Numbered from the stretch's first letter, positions 27,106-36,891 are shown. The stretch is 64,000 bases of DNA from Lysobacter capsici (GCF_014779555.2 NZ_CP094357.1:5642001-5706000), one strand, 5' to 3'. Program-made: numbers and translations. The notes: generated by a model not told the origin, from the letters alone.

Positions 27106-29118
27106 ATGACCGTTGCCGTCTCCCGTCCGCTTCGCCCGGCCGCCCTCGCCTGCGCCTTGCTCGCCTGCGCGCCGTTCGCCGGCGCCGTCCATGCCGCCGA
27201 TGCGTCCGACAGCGGCGACGCCGCGCGCACCCTGGATTCGATCACCGTCGTCGCCGAGCGCGAACCGGGCAACTTCGACCTCGACCGCGGCGAGATCGAA
27301 CTGACCCAGGCCTCCGACCTGAGCGATCTGCTGTCGAACGAATCGGGCGTGGCCGTCGGCGGCGGTTCGCCGGTGGCGCAGAAGGTCTACGTGCGCGGCT
27401 TCGAAGACACCCTGCTCAACGTGACCATCGACGGCGCGCAGGAGCCGGCCGAGCTGTATCACCACCAGACCCGGGTGCAGATCGAACCCGAATTCATCAA
27501 GTCGATCGAACTCGACGCCGGCGCGGGCGCGGCCACCCAGGGCGCCGGCGCGCTGACCGGCGCGATGCGCGTGCGCACCCGCGACGCCTTCGACCTGCTG
27601 CGACCGGGCCAGGACGCCGGCTTCCTGATCAAGGGCGCGGCCGGCCTCAACGGCGGCAACAGCAGCAAGGGCGTGCTCGCCGGTTACGGCCGCCTGTCCG
27701 ATCATCTGGGCGTGCTGGCGACCTATGTCTACCAGGACGGCGGCGACTACGAAGACGGCCACGGCGACCGGGTCAAGCCGACCGCGTTCGAACACGAGCG
27801 CGCCCAGTTCAAGCTCAGCGGCGTGTTCGACGCGCACAGCTTCGACCTGTCGGCCGAACACCTCGACGACACCGGCACGTACTACGAACGGCCGCACATG
27901 ACCAACTTCACCGGCCGTTACATCCTGTCCGATCATCAGATGCGTCGCGACACGGTGTCTTACGAACACCGCTTCGATCCCGACGGCGACGCGGTCGATG
28001 CGCGCTTCACCGCCTACCGCACCCGCAGCAGCTACGAGAACCGTCGCAACACCACCGGCATTCTCTACAGCTGGGGCGAGCAGACCAGCACCGGCATGGA
28101 CCTGCGCAACACCTCGACCTGGGACGCGCTGTCGCTGACCTACGGCCTGGATTACCGCGGCGACCGTCTGCACGCGCGCCAGCAGGCCACGCCGCCGCCG
28201 TTCTGGGGCCGCACCGAGCAGACCGCGCGGGTGTTCGGCGCGTACGCGCAAGGCCACTGGACGCTGTCGCCGCAATGGAAGTTGTCGGCCGGCCTGCGTT
28301 ACGACGACTACCGCCACGAGGGCAAGGCCGGCGTCAGCGCCGGTGCGAAGAACAGCCAAGCCAAGGCCAGCCCCAACGCCTCGATCGAATGGACCCCGAT
28401 CGAGCCGCTGACCTTCCGCCTGGCCTATTCGCAAGCCTTCCGCGGCGTCACCATCCGCGAAGCCTTCTTCAGCGCGCTGTACACCCATCGCGGCGATCTG
28501 GACGGCGAGCAGGCCGACAACCTCGAGTTCGGCGTGTCCTGGGAAAAGGACGGCTACTTCGCCCGCGCCACCGCGTATCGCCAGCGCATCAAGAACTACA
28601 TTTCCGCGGTCTACGACGGCGGCGCGGCCTGGGGCTATTGGGAAAACATCGGCACCGCCAAGGTCGAGGGCTACGAGGCCGAGATCGGCAAGCGCTGGCA
28701 GCGCATGGGCGTCAGCGTCGGCGTGTGGAATTCGGATAACACCTTCAACGACCGGCCGCTCAACGACGCCGACCTGGGTCTGGGCACCAGCATCGGCCGC
28801 ACCTGGACCGCGCGCTTCGACTGGCAGCCGGCGTCGCAGCAGGCCAACTACGCGGTGCGCGCGCGCCTGGTCGAGGACGAGCGCAACTCGATCGCGCCGA
28901 GCGCGCCGGACAAGCCCGGCTACGCGGTGGTGGACGTGATGGCCAACTGGAACCTGCTCGGCGACGACCGGCTCAAGCTGGGCGCGGTGGTCAACAACCT
29001 GTTCGACCGGTTCTATTACGACCATGGCACCTACGGTTATCAGGCCGGCTCGGGCAGGTATATCGGCTTTCCGTCGCCGGGGCGCGAGTTGTCGCTGTCG
29101 GTGACGTATCGGTTCTAA
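27106..29118 (+). CDS. TonB-dependent outer-membrane receptor
   Basis: A 670-residue ligand-gated porin driven by TonB-ExbBD. Signal peptide 1-30 (ends AVHAA). A TonB-box-like DSITVVAERE at about 44-53, a plug domain (LLSNESGVAVGGGSP..KVYVRGF) and a 22-strand barrel end at the terminal Tyr-Arg-Phe. The late KLGAVVNNLFDRFYYDHGTY and RELSLSVTYRF are typical of haem/siderophore-type receptors. Ligand not determinable; no regulator or biosynthetic genes adjoin. AGGAT lies 9-10 nt before the start. Confidence 0.93.
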   Translation: MTVAVSRPLRPAALACALLACAPFAGAVHAADASDSGDAARTLDSITVVAEREPGNFDLDRGEIELTQASDLSDLLSNESGVAVGGGSPVAQKVYVRGFEDTLLNVTIDGAQEPAELYHHQTRVQIEPEFIKSIELDAGAGAATQGAGALTGAMRVRTRDAFDLLRPGQDAGFLIKGAAGLNGGNSSKGVLAGYGRLSDHLGVLATYVYQDGGDYEDGHGDRVKPTAFEHERAQFKLSGVFDAHSFDLSAEHLDDTGTYYERPHMTNFTGRYILSDHQMRRDTVSYEHRFDPDGDAVDARFTAYRTRSSYENRRNTTGILYSWGEQTSTGMDLRNTSTWDALSLTYGLDYRGDRLHARQQATPPPFWGRTEQTARVFGAYAQGHWTLSPQWKLSAGLRYDDYRHEGKAGVSAGAKNSQAKASPNASIEWTPIEPLTFRLAYSQAFRGVTIREAFFSALYTHRGDLDGEQADNLEFGVSWEKDGYFARATAYRQRIKNYISAVYDGGAAWGYWENIGTAKVEGYEAEIGKRWQRMGVSVGVWNSDNTFNDRPLNDADLGLGTSIGRTWTARFDWQPASQQANYAVRARLVEDERNSIAPSAPDKPGYAVVDVMANWNLLGDDRLKLGAVVNNLFDRFYYDHGTYGYQAGSGRYIGFPSPGRELSLSVTYRF

Positions 29119-29255
29119 GTAATTCTAAATTTTGCGTAGTCGCCGATGTCCGGAGATCTTCCGGGCATCCGGTTTGTTTATGTCGTTACTCGCCTGATGT
29201 GATTACTCGCTTGCCAACCGAAGCGACGGATTAGCCGCAGCGCCGCCCTAACCTA

Positions 29256-29373
29256 CCGTCATTCCCGCGAACGCGGGAATCCAGCGACTTTCGCGAAAGC
29301 GCACGAAGTCTCGCGGAAGTCTTCGCACTCATAGAGCAAAGTCACTGGATTCCCGCGTTCGCGGGAATGACGG
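29256..29373. repeat. Dispersed hairpin repeat, family C, copy 1
   Basis: Two perfect hairpins, ATTCCCGCGAACGCGGGAAT (29261-29280) and ATTCCCGCGTTCGCGGGAAT (29349-29368), framed by CCGTC and GACGG, in inverted arrangement. Copies occur at 40.75 and 41.0 kb. Confidence 0.9.
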
Positions 29374-29496
29374 ATTGAGAGTTCGCGGGCGTACCCGTCA
29401 TTACGACGCTCAAGCATTCAGCGCTATCCGCAATCCTCTGCGGCGCTTATGCACGCATGCCCAGAACCAAGGCGGCGCTCAGCTGAGCACCCAAAC

Positions 29497-29528
29497 AAAA
29501 AGCCGCCCTGCACAAGCAAGGCGGCTTT
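29497..29528 (-). terminator. Second terminator after the sX13-like RNA
   Basis: A 9-bp stem (29499-29507 with 29520-29528, AAAGCCGCC) with a 12-nt loop, followed on the minus strand by a T-rich run. It is a back-up stop behind the sRNA terminator. Confidence 0.75.
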
Positions 29529-29540
29529 CGGCGACACAAA

Positions 29541-29660
29541 TAAAAAGCCCCGCAGGCAGGGGGGGCCGGCGGGGCTGGTGGAGCGTGCCCTGGGGAGGGG
29601 GCGTTCGCTCCGGGGGATCACTCCAGGGGAGGGAGAGATCGGCGACAGACGTTGCATCTG
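29541..29660 (-). ncRNA. sX13: sX13-like small RNA with C-rich loops
   Basis: On the minus strand, 120-240 nt after the polA stop, three consecutive hairpins can be drawn, each with a C-rich loop. 29640-29616 has a 9-nt stem with one mismatch and loop CUCCCCU. 29611-29580 has stem GGAGCG and inner loop CCUCCCCA. 29575-29547 is a 7-bp terminator stem whose 15-nt loop contains seven C, followed by UUUUUA. As I recall, sX13 of Xanthomonas is a ~115-nt Hfq-independent sRNA downstream of polA whose C-rich loops pair with GGAG-type ribosome sites. Position, size and loops all match. The 5' end is inferred from a TATAGG hexamer near 29667-29672. Confidence 0.75.
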
Positions 29661-29779
29661 TCGCGACCTATATGACCACCTGGCACATGGATAGTTCGTG
29701 AAGATCAGAGTTAATAAATTGTTGGATTCAGGACCGATTCATTCTACCAAACCCAGCAAAATCAAGGCTTTCACGATAT

Positions 29780-32551
29780 TTAATGCGCTTCGTCCCAGTT
29801 AATACCGATACCGGTGTCAACAACCAGAGGAACGCGAAGTGTGGCTGCGGTCGCCATCCGCTGTGAGGCCTGGGCGATCAAGGTATCGGCGAATGCGCTC
29901 TCGACCTCGAACACCAGTTCGTCGTGCACCTGCAGGATCATCTTGGCACGGTCGGCGTGCTGTGACAGCCAGCCGTCGATGTCGATCATCGCGCGCTTGA
30001 TGATGTCGGCCGCGGTGCCCTGCATCGGCGCGTTGATCGCGGCGCGTTCGGCGCCCGCGCGCAGGCCCTGGTTCGACGCCTTGATGTTCTCCAGATACAG
30101 GCGACGGCCGAACACGGTTTCGACATAGCCCTTGTCGCGCGCGTCCTGACGGGTGCGCTCCATGAAATCGCGCACGCCCGGATAACGGCTGAAATACAGC
30201 GCGATGTAGTCCTGCGCCTCGCCGCGGCCGATGCCGAGCTGACGCGCCAGGCCGAACGCGCTCATGCCGTACATCAGACCGAAGTTGATCGCCTTGGCCG
30301 CGCGCCGTTCGTTCGCGCTGACCTCTTCGAGCGACTTCTTGCCGAACACTTCGGCCGCGGTCGCGCGATGCACGTCGGCGCCGGATTCGAACGCGCGCAC
30401 CAGGCCCGGATCTTCCGACAGGTGGGCCATGATCCGCAGTTCGATCTGCGAGTAATCGCAGGCGACCAGACGCCGCCCTTCCGGCGCGACGAAGGCGCGG
30501 CGGATGCGGCGGCCGTCGTCGGTGCGGATCGGAATGTTCTGCAGGTTCGGATCGCTCGACGCCAGGCGCCCGGTCGCCGCGCCCGCCTGGTGATAACTGG
30601 TGTGGACGCGGCCGGTGTGCGGATTGACCATCTCCGACAGTTTGTCGGTGTAGGTGCTGCGCAGTTTCGCCAAGCCGCGGTATTCCAAAATCACCCGCGG
30701 CAGTTCGTGCTGATCGGCGATCGCTTCGAGCGCTTCCTCGTTGGTGCTCGGCTGGCCGGTCGGCGTCTTCACCAGCACCGGCAATTTGAGTTCGTCGAAC
30801 AACAAGGCCTGCAACTGCTTGGGCGAATCCAGGTTGAAGGTCCGACCGGCCAGTTCGGTGGCCTTGATCTGCGCGGCGAGCATGCGCTTGCCCAGGTCCT
30901 GCGATTGCCGGCGCAGTTCGTCGCCGTCGATCATCACGCCGTTGGCCTCGATGCGTTCGAGCACCGGCACCAGCGGCATTTCGATCTCGCGGTAGACCTT
31001 TTCCAGCTCCGGCTCGGCGGCCAGACGCGCGCCGAGCACGCGGTGCAGGCGCAAGGTCACGTCGGCGTCTTCAGCGGCGTATCGGGTCGCGTCGTCGAGA
31101 GCGACCTGCGAGAACAGGATCTGCTTGGCGCCCTTGCCGGCGACATCGGCGTACTTGATCGTGTCGTAACCCAGGTAACGCTTGGCCAGCGAGTCCATGT
31201 CGTGACGGCTGCCGGTGGCGTTGTAGACGAAGCTCTCCAGCATGGTGTCGTCGGCGTAACCGAGCACGTCCAGGCCATGCCGGCGCAGGACGTGCAGGTC
31301 GTACTTGCCGTGCTGGCCGAGCTTGCGCCGCGCCGGATCGGCGAACACCGGCCGCAATGCATCGAGCACGGCCTGGCGATCGAGCTGCGCCGGCACGCCG
31401 GGATAATCGTGGGCCAGCGGGATATACACCGCGCGGCCGGGCTCGGTCGCGAAACTCAATCCGACCAGATTGGCCATCATCGGGTCGAGCGAATCGGTTT
31501 CGCTGTCGAAGGCGAATTCCTCGCTCGACTGCAGCGCCGCGACCAGCGCGTCGAGCTGCGGCTGGGTCACGATCGCCTCGTACTCGCCCTTCGCCGAGAG
31601 CGCGGCGTCGGGCGTTTCGCCGGCCGCGTTGGAACGCGCGTGGCCGGCCGCGGTCGCGCGCAGGCCGGCGCGGTCGGCGGCGATCTCGTTGGCGGTGGTG
31701 GCCGCCGCGCCTTCGATCTCGCGCAGCGCCTGCTTGAAGCCGTAGCGCGCGTACAGCGCGCGCAGCGCCTCGGTGTCGCGCTCGCGCAGGGCGAGCTGCT
31801 GCGGGACGCGGTCGAGTTCGACGTCGGTCTTGATCGTGGTCAGCTCGCGATTGAGCGGCAACCGGCCCAGCACCGCGCGCAGGTTCTCGCCGATCTTGCC
31901 CTTGATCTGGTCGGCGTGTGCGATCACCCCTTCCAGGGTGTCGTACTCGGCCAGCCACTTGGCCGCGGTCTTCGGCCCGCATTTCTCCACGCCGGGCACG
32001 TTGTCGACGCTGTCGCCCATCAGCGAGAGCAGGTCGACGATCTGATTCGGACGCACGCCGAACTTGGCGATCACCGCCTCGTCGGAATCCATGCGGCTGC
32101 CGCTCATGGTGTTGACCAGCACCACGCCGGGCCGCACCAACTGGGCGAAATCCTTGTCGCCGGTGGAAATGGTGACGTCGATCGCATCGCCGGCCGCGCG
32201 CAGCGCGAGGGTGCCGATCACGTCGTCCGCCTCGACCCCGTCGATGCGCAGGATCGGGATGCCCAGGGCCTCGACGATCTCGCACATCGGCAGCACCTGG
32301 GCGCGCAGGTCGTCGGGCATCGGCGGACGATTGGCCTTGTACTGCGGGTCCAGGTCGTCGCGGAAGGTCTTGCCGGGCGCGTCGACCACGAAGGCCACGT
32401 AGTCGGGGCGTTCGGCCAGGGTCGAGCGCAGCATGTTGACCACGCCGAACAGCGCGCCGGTCGGCTCGCCGGCGTCGTTGGTCAACGGCGGCAGCGCATG
32501 GAAGGCGCGGTAGAGGTAGCTGGAACCATCGATCAGGACGAGTCTTTTCAT
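29780..32551 (-). CDS. polA: DNA polymerase I
   Basis: Repair and Okazaki-fragment polymerase. 923 residues, full length. It has an N-terminal 5'-nuclease (LIDGSSYLYRAFHALPPL, GVEADDVIGTLA), a 3'-5' exonuclease domain with its acidic residues (FAFDSETDSLDPM) and a family-A polymerase domain (RLVACDYSQIELRIMAHLS, motif B RRAAKAINFGLMYGMSAFGL, motif C LQVHDELVFEV). The start ATG 32551 gives MKRLVLIDGSSYL, the normal N-terminus. It is followed by the sX13-like RNA and is divergent from the DUF2782 gene. Confidence 0.98.
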   Translation of the reverse strand: MKRLVLIDGSSYLYRAFHALPPLTNDAGEPTGALFGVVNMLRSTLAERPDYVAFVVDAPGKTFRDDLDPQYKANRPPMPDDLRAQVLPMCEIVEALGIPILRIDGVEADDVIGTLALRAAGDAIDVTISTGDKDFAQLVRPGVVLVNTMSGSRMDSDEAVIAKFGVRPNQIVDLLSLMGDSVDNVPGVEKCGPKTAAKWLAEYDTLEGVIAHADQIKGKIGENLRAVLGRLPLNRELTTIKTDVELDRVPQQLALRERDTEALRALYARYGFKQALREIEGAAATTANEIAADRAGLRATAAGHARSNAAGETPDAALSAKGEYEAIVTQPQLDALVAALQSSEEFAFDSETDSLDPMMANLVGLSFATEPGRAVYIPLAHDYPGVPAQLDRQAVLDALRPVFADPARRKLGQHGKYDLHVLRRHGLDVLGYADDTMLESFVYNATGSRHDMDSLAKRYLGYDTIKYADVAGKGAKQILFSQVALDDATRYAAEDADVTLRLHRVLGARLAAEPELEKVYREIEMPLVPVLERIEANGVMIDGDELRRQSQDLGKRMLAAQIKATELAGRTFNLDSPKQLQALLFDELKLPVLVKTPTGQPSTNEEALEAIADQHELPRVILEYRGLAKLRSTYTDKLSEMVNPHTGRVHTSYHQAGAATGRLASSDPNLQNIPIRTDDGRRIRRAFVAPEGRRLVACDYSQIELRIMAHLSEDPGLVRAFESGADVHRATAAEVFGKKSLEEVSANERRAAKAINFGLMYGMSAFGLARQLGIGRGEAQDYIALYFSRYPGVRDFMERTRQDARDKGYVETVFGRRLYLENIKASNQGLRAGAERAAINAPMQGTAADIIKRAMIDIDGWLSQHADRAKMILQVHDELVFEVESAFADTLIAQASQRMATAATLRVPLVVDTGIGINWDEAH

Positions 32552-32699
32552 GCCCGCGATTCTACGCTGCCCGGTCGCCGGGTCTGCGAACGCGGCCCGC
32601 CCGCGGCCGATGAATGCGGCGCGGCCGGACCGCCAAACCGATGCACACGCTTAACGCAGCCGCGGCGTATGCTGACGGCCTGATACACGGAGATTCGCC

Positions 32700-33050
32700 A
32701 TGCGCGCCCCACTCGCATCGCCGCACGCCCCGACCGGCCGCCTGCGCGCCCTCGTCCCCGCCCTGACCGCCCTCGCCGCCGCGGCCCTGATGGCCGGCTG
32801 CGCCAGCATGGGCGGCGCGAGCGACGACCCCACCGCCGCGCTCAAGGGCGCCGAGGTCTACACCCGCAGCGTCGAGAACGGCGATACCGTCGAGGAGTAC
32901 CGGGTCGGCGGCCAGCTGCGCGCGGTCAAGGTCACCCCGTCGCGCGGCCCGGTCTATTACCTGGTCGACAACGACGGCGACGGCCGCCTCGACAGCAGCA
33001 AGGGCGAAGGCACGGTCTCGCCGGTGTATTACAAACTCTTCAGTTGGTGA
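32700..33050 (+). CDS. DUF2782 lipoprotein
   Basis: A 116-residue protein of the DUF2782 family, which is often found beside polA in gammaproteobacteria. The N-terminal hydrophobic segment ends in a lipobox LMAGC (Cys at 34), so it is probably lipid-anchored. The family core is AEVYTRSVENGDTVEEYRVG, LRAVKVTPSRGPVYYLVD and a closing SPVYYKLF. DNDGDGRLDSSKG looks like an EF-hand-type loop. GGAG lies 7 nt before ATG 32700. Function unknown. Confidence 0.85.
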   Translation: MRAPLASPHAPTGRLRALVPALTALAAAALMAGCASMGGASDDPTAALKGAEVYTRSVENGDTVEEYRVGGQLRAVKVTPSRGPVYYLVDNDGDGRLDSSKGEGTVSPVYYKLFSW

Positions 33051-33172
33051 TGCGCGGCAGGCCGCGGCCGACGCGCCGACCGGTTGGTGCCGCGTCGGCG
33101 CTGCGCCGGTGCGCGTCCTATTTCTAGTCCGACCGCTCCGATTCGATCCCTCCGATCCCACTGCCTTCTGCA

Positions 33173-33607
33173 ATGACAACCGCCGAAATCCGCACCATCG
33201 TCGGCGACACCGAACTGCGCGCGGTATGGCCGGTGGTGTCGCAACTGCGCCCCGAATTCGACGAAGCGCGCTTCCTCGCCCAGATGCACCGCCAGATCGC
33301 CGAGGGCTGCCGCGCGACGGTGGCCTACGACGCCCAGGGCGTGCCGCGCGCGTTCGCGTGCTGGCGGGTCATGGAGATGCTCGCGGTCGGTCTGCACGTC
33401 TACGTCGACGACCTGATCACCGACGAGGCCGTGCGCGGCCAGGGCTACGGCAAGGCGATGCTGGATTGGCTCAAGGCCGAGGCCAAGCGACTGGGCTGCG
33501 TGCGGCTGCAGCTCGACTCCGGCACGCATCGGCAGGACGCGCATGCGTTTTATCTGCGCGAGCGGCTGCGGATCGAGGCGTTTCATTTTGGGGTGAAGCT
33601 GGATTAG
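33173..33607 (+). CDS. GNAT-family N-acetyltransferase
   Basis: 144 residues. The acetyl-CoA motif is seen as VYVDDLITDEAVRGQGYGKA (motif A, RGQGYGKAML at about 91-100), followed by AEAKRLGCVRLQLDSG and HAFYLRERL (motif B). The substrate cannot be deduced. It follows the DUF2782 gene by 122 nt. Confidence 0.9.
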   Translation: MTTAEIRTIVGDTELRAVWPVVSQLRPEFDEARFLAQMHRQIAEGCRATVAYDAQGVPRAFACWRVMEMLAVGLHVYVDDLITDEAVRGQGYGKAMLDWLKAEAKRLGCVRLQLDSGTHRQDAHAFYLRERLRIEAFHFGVKLD

Positions 33608-33758
33608 TGGCGCGGACGCAGGCGATCGGCTGGGCTGCTGATTGATGGCGATGAATTGCCGGCGTTCGCGAGTGCGCTGGACTTCGCATCCCTGCTTGCG
33701 GTTACGCGGGCTGTTCAACCCCCGACGATGCCTGAAGCAACGAAGCCACGATCTGTTG

Positions 33759-33912
33759 CCCACTTTGAAAAAGGGGGCGAGCGCCCGGCGTACTTTCCGC
33801 GCCGAAAGAAATCGTAGCGCGGGGGATTTGCTTTCGCGCCGCCAACGGTTGAAGCGGTCGGTCTTGCGGGGAAGAGCAAATCCCCCCTAACCCCCCTTTT
33901 TCAAAGGGGGGG
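33759..33912. repeat. Element with inverted CCCACTTTGAAAAAGGGGG ends, family D
   Basis: 33759-33777 (CCCACTTTGAAAAAGGGGG) is nearly the reverse complement of 33891-33912. Between them is a ~110-bp GC-rich segment with no frame. The remainder of the 33608-33947 gap shows no gene. Confidence 0.7.
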
Positions 33913-33947
33913 AACTGTGACGCAGCGAGACGGGGAGACCGACGCGC

Positions 33948-36077
33948 TTACTCGGTTCGCGCTGTTGCGCCGCCATCGCCTGGCTGCAAAGCCGTTCCGG
34001 CAGCGGGTTTCTCCGCCCTGGGCTTATTGCGATACCGCTCGAACCACCCCAGCGTATTGAGCACCTGCGCCAGCGTTTCGCTAGGCCGCGCGCCGATCCC
34101 ATGCGAGGCGCCGGGGATGCGGATCATCGCGCTGTCGACGCGATGCAGCTTGAGCGCGGTGTAGTACTGCTCGGTCTCCGAGATCGGCGTGCGGTAGTCG
34201 CTTTCGCCGGTGATCAGCATGGTCGGGGTGGTGACGTTGCCGACGTAGGCCAGCGGCGAACGCTTCCAGTAGTTTTCCTGCGCCTGCCACGGCGGGCCGG
34301 GGAACCAGTGTTGGGTGATGTAGGACGGGCCGTCGGAGGTCAGCGCGAAACTGGTCCAGTTGATCACCGGCTTGGCCACCACCGCGGCGCGGAAACGATC
34401 GGTGTGGCCGACGATCCACGCGGTCAGCACGCCGCCGCCGGAACCGCCGGTGACGTACAGCTGCTGCGGATCGACATAGCCCTTGGCGATGGTCGCGTCG
34501 ACCGCGCTCATCAGATCGTCGTAATCGTGGCTGGGATAGTTCTGATGGATGTGGTCGGCGAAGGCCTGCCCATAACTGGTGCTGCCGCGCGGGTTGACGT
34601 ACAGCACCACATAGCCGGCGGCGGCGTACAACTGGGTTTCCACGGCGAAGCGCGGGCCGTAGTTCGCATACGGGCCGCCATGGATTTCCAGCAGCAGCGG
34701 ATAACGCTTGCCGGCCTCGTACTGCGGCGGTTTCACGATCCAGGCCTGCACCGACAGGCCGTCGGCCGACGACTTGGTCCACAGCGTTTCGACTTCGCCC
34801 AGCCGCTTGCGCGCCAGCGAGTCGGCATTGAGGTCGGTCAACACCCGCGACTTGCCGCCGCGCGCCACCACCGCCACGTCGGCCATGCGCGACGCGCTGC
34901 CGTGGGTGTAGGCGACACGGCCGCCGCCGACCGAAAAACTGCCGCCCGGGTAGGGCCGGCCGACCGCGGTACCGCCGACCGCGTCGCTGACCGATTCGAC
35001 CGCGCCGCCGCTCGCCGCGACCCAGCCCAGATGGCTCACGCCTTCGCGGTCGTAGCCGAAATACAGCCCGCGCCCGCCGCTGTCCCAGCGTGGGTTCTCG
35101 ATCTCGTAATCGAAACGCTCGGTCAATGCGCGCGACGCGCCGCTGTCGAGATCGAGCACGTACAGATGCGCGACCTGATAACCGAGCTTGCGATCGTCGT
35201 AACCCAGGTAGGCGAGCTGGCGCCCGTCCGGCGACAAGGTCGGCGACACATCGGGGCCGCGCCGGTCGGTCAGCGCCACGGTCGCGCCGCTGGCCACGTC
35301 GACGCGGTAGATGTCCTGGTCGATCGGGTGGTATTCGGCCTCGGGGCCGCGATTGGACACCACGTACAGCGAGCGGCCGTCGCGGCTCCACACCGGGGTG
35401 CCCTCGTAATCGAAATCGCCCTGGGTGATCTGGCGTGGCGTGCCGCCGTCGGCCGGCATCACGAACACGTGCTCGTAGCCGGGCTTGAGATAGCCGGCGC
35501 CGTCGGCGCGGTAGTTCATCCGGTCGATCAGCTTGACCGCGTCGGCCCACTGCGCGCCCTCGGGCTTGTCCGGCAGCTTGGCCAGCGGCGTGGTGTCGGC
35601 GGCGACGTGCTGGGTGAAGGCGATCCAGCGCCCGTCCGGCGACCAGGCCAGATTCGACGGGCCTTCGCTCAGGCGGCTGATCGGCGACTGCTGGCCGCTG
35701 TCCATCCAGCGCACCCAGATCTGCGCAGAACCGTCGCGGTCGGACACCCAGGCGATGCGGTCGCCACTGGGCGACCACACCGCGGCGCCGTCGCCGTAGG
35801 CGCCGCTGGTCAGCGGCCGCTGCTTGCCGCTGTCGGCCTCGACCAGCCACAGATTGCTGCGCCGCCGGTCCTTCATGATGTCGAAGAACTTGCGCTGATA
35901 GACGATGCGGCGGCCGTCGGGCGAGATCGACGGCGCGTCGGCCCATTCCAGGTCGAACAGGTCCTTGGGTTGCAGATTGCGCGGATCGGCGTGCAGGTCG
36001 GCGGCGCGCGCCGGCGATACGGATGACGGCAGCACGCACAGGGCGAGCGCGGCGGCGAAGACGAAACGTGCGGACAT
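33948..36077 (-). CDS. Secreted S9-family serine peptidase
   Basis: A 709-residue exported peptidase. Signal peptide 1-26 (ends SPARAA). An N-terminal propeller of TolB/WD-like blades (SISPDGRRIVYQRKF, LAWSPDGRWIAFTQH, PTLSPDGRQLAYLG) is followed by the hydrolase domain with nucleophile Ser546 in GGSGGG, Asp in TGESDYRTP and His in GASHGI. The nucleophile elbow GGSGGG differs from the usual GGSYGG but is found in acylaminoacyl-peptidase-like S9 members. The start ATG 36077 is chosen by the signal peptide. Divergent from the lipoprotein gene at 36251. Confidence 0.92.
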   Translation of the reverse strand: MSARFVFAAALALCVLPSSVSPARAADLHADPRNLQPKDLFDLEWADAPSISPDGRRIVYQRKFFDIMKDRRRSNLWLVEADSGKQRPLTSGAYGDGAAVWSPSGDRIAWVSDRDGSAQIWVRWMDSGQQSPISRLSEGPSNLAWSPDGRWIAFTQHVAADTTPLAKLPDKPEGAQWADAVKLIDRMNYRADGAGYLKPGYEHVFVMPADGGTPRQITQGDFDYEGTPVWSRDGRSLYVVSNRGPEAEYHPIDQDIYRVDVASGATVALTDRRGPDVSPTLSPDGRQLAYLGYDDRKLGYQVAHLYVLDLDSGASRALTERFDYEIENPRWDSGGRGLYFGYDREGVSHLGWVAASGGAVESVSDAVGGTAVGRPYPGGSFSVGGGRVAYTHGSASRMADVAVVARGGKSRVLTDLNADSLARKRLGEVETLWTKSSADGLSVQAWIVKPPQYEAGKRYPLLLEIHGGPYANYGPRFAVETQLYAAAGYVVLYVNPRGSTSYGQAFADHIHQNYPSHDYDDLMSAVDATIAKGYVDPQQLYVTGGSGGGVLTAWIVGHTDRFRAAVVAKPVINWTSFALTSDGPSYITQHWFPGPPWQAQENYWKRSPLAYVGNVTTPTMLITGESDYRTPISETEQYYTALKLHRVDSAMIRIPGASHGIGARPSETLAQVLNTLGWFERYRNKPRAEKPAAGTALQPGDGGATARTE

Positions 36078-36250
36078 CGGTGGGTCCCGTTCGGCAGGCA
36101 TGAAGCCGCAGCCTAGGCCGGCGGCGGTCGCCGTTCCCAGTGTCGTTGGTCGTGCCCGGGCGCCCGCGCGGCGCGGCGGCACACGCGCGCGACGCAATGG
36201 GCTGCTAGGGTGGGCCGAGTCCACAGGGGGACGACATAAGGAGGATGTCG

Positions 36251-36799
36251 ATGGCTCATGCTCGCGCAGTACATCGTGTCGCCAGCGGCTGGCTGGCCGC
36301 CGGCCTGGCCCTGCTGCTCGCCGGCTGCGGCGAACCGGCCGCGAACGTGTCGGCGCCCAAGCCCTACGACCGGCTCGGCGTCCACGTGCAGCTTCCGGGC
36401 AACTGGAAAGTCAGCGACGACCAGCGCGTCGCCGGCTCGCATTACCTGACCGTGGAAAGCCCCGGCTCGGCGATCTTCATCGCGATCGTGCAGGCCGACC
36501 GCGGGCTGGAACTGGAAACCTTCGCTCGCGATTTTTCCGCCGAGGCCGACAAGCAGACGCCGTCGGTGCTGCGCCGCGAGACCCGTTTCGACCTGTCGCG
36601 CTTCGCCGAAGGCACGATCCGCGAGCACTACACCGTCAGCCTGGCCGGGGTGAAGGTTCCGCACCTGCGCGAGTACCGCAAGATCACCGGCGCGCATCGC
36701 AGCGCGTTCCTGATCACCCAGAGCGCGGACGAGGACCTGGCCCGGACTCAGCCGGGCTTCGATTTGCTGGTGAAGTCGTTCAAGCTCACCGATCGGTAA
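36251..36799 (+). CDS. Lipoprotein with PsbP/DcrB-like domain
   Basis: 182 residues. An AAGGAGG site at 36238-36244 sits 6 nt before ATG 36251 and overlaps an in-frame ATG at 36245, so 36251 is the start. The signal segment ends in lipobox LLAGC. The mature part begins with YDRLGVHVQLPGNWKVSDDQ, the 'v.lPgnWkvs' pattern of PsbP/DcrB-fold lipoproteins. Function unknown. A strong hairpin follows. Confidence 0.72.
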   Translation: MAHARAVHRVASGWLAAGLALLLAGCGEPAANVSAPKPYDRLGVHVQLPGNWKVSDDQRVAGSHYLTVESPGSAIFIAIVQADRGLELETFARDFSAEADKQTPSVLRRETRFDLSRFAEGTIREHYTVSLAGVKVPHLREYRKITGAHRSAFLITQSADEDLARTQPGFDLLVKSFKLTDR

Positions 36800-36808
36800 G
36801 GCAGGAAC

Positions 36809-36876
36809 GAGTGCAGAGGGGTGAGAAACGAGTAACAGCGGCTCTTACTCGTTCCTCACTGCTCTGCACTCTTTTT
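36809..36876. terminator. Bidirectional terminator between convergent genes
   Basis: A long imperfect inverted repeat: GAGTGCAGAGGGGTGAG...CGAGTAA against TTACTCG...CTCTGCACTC (36809-36871), then CTTTTTCT. It lies exactly between two convergent 3' ends. Confidence 0.85.
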
Positions 36877-36891
36877 CTCTGCTCCCGGGCC

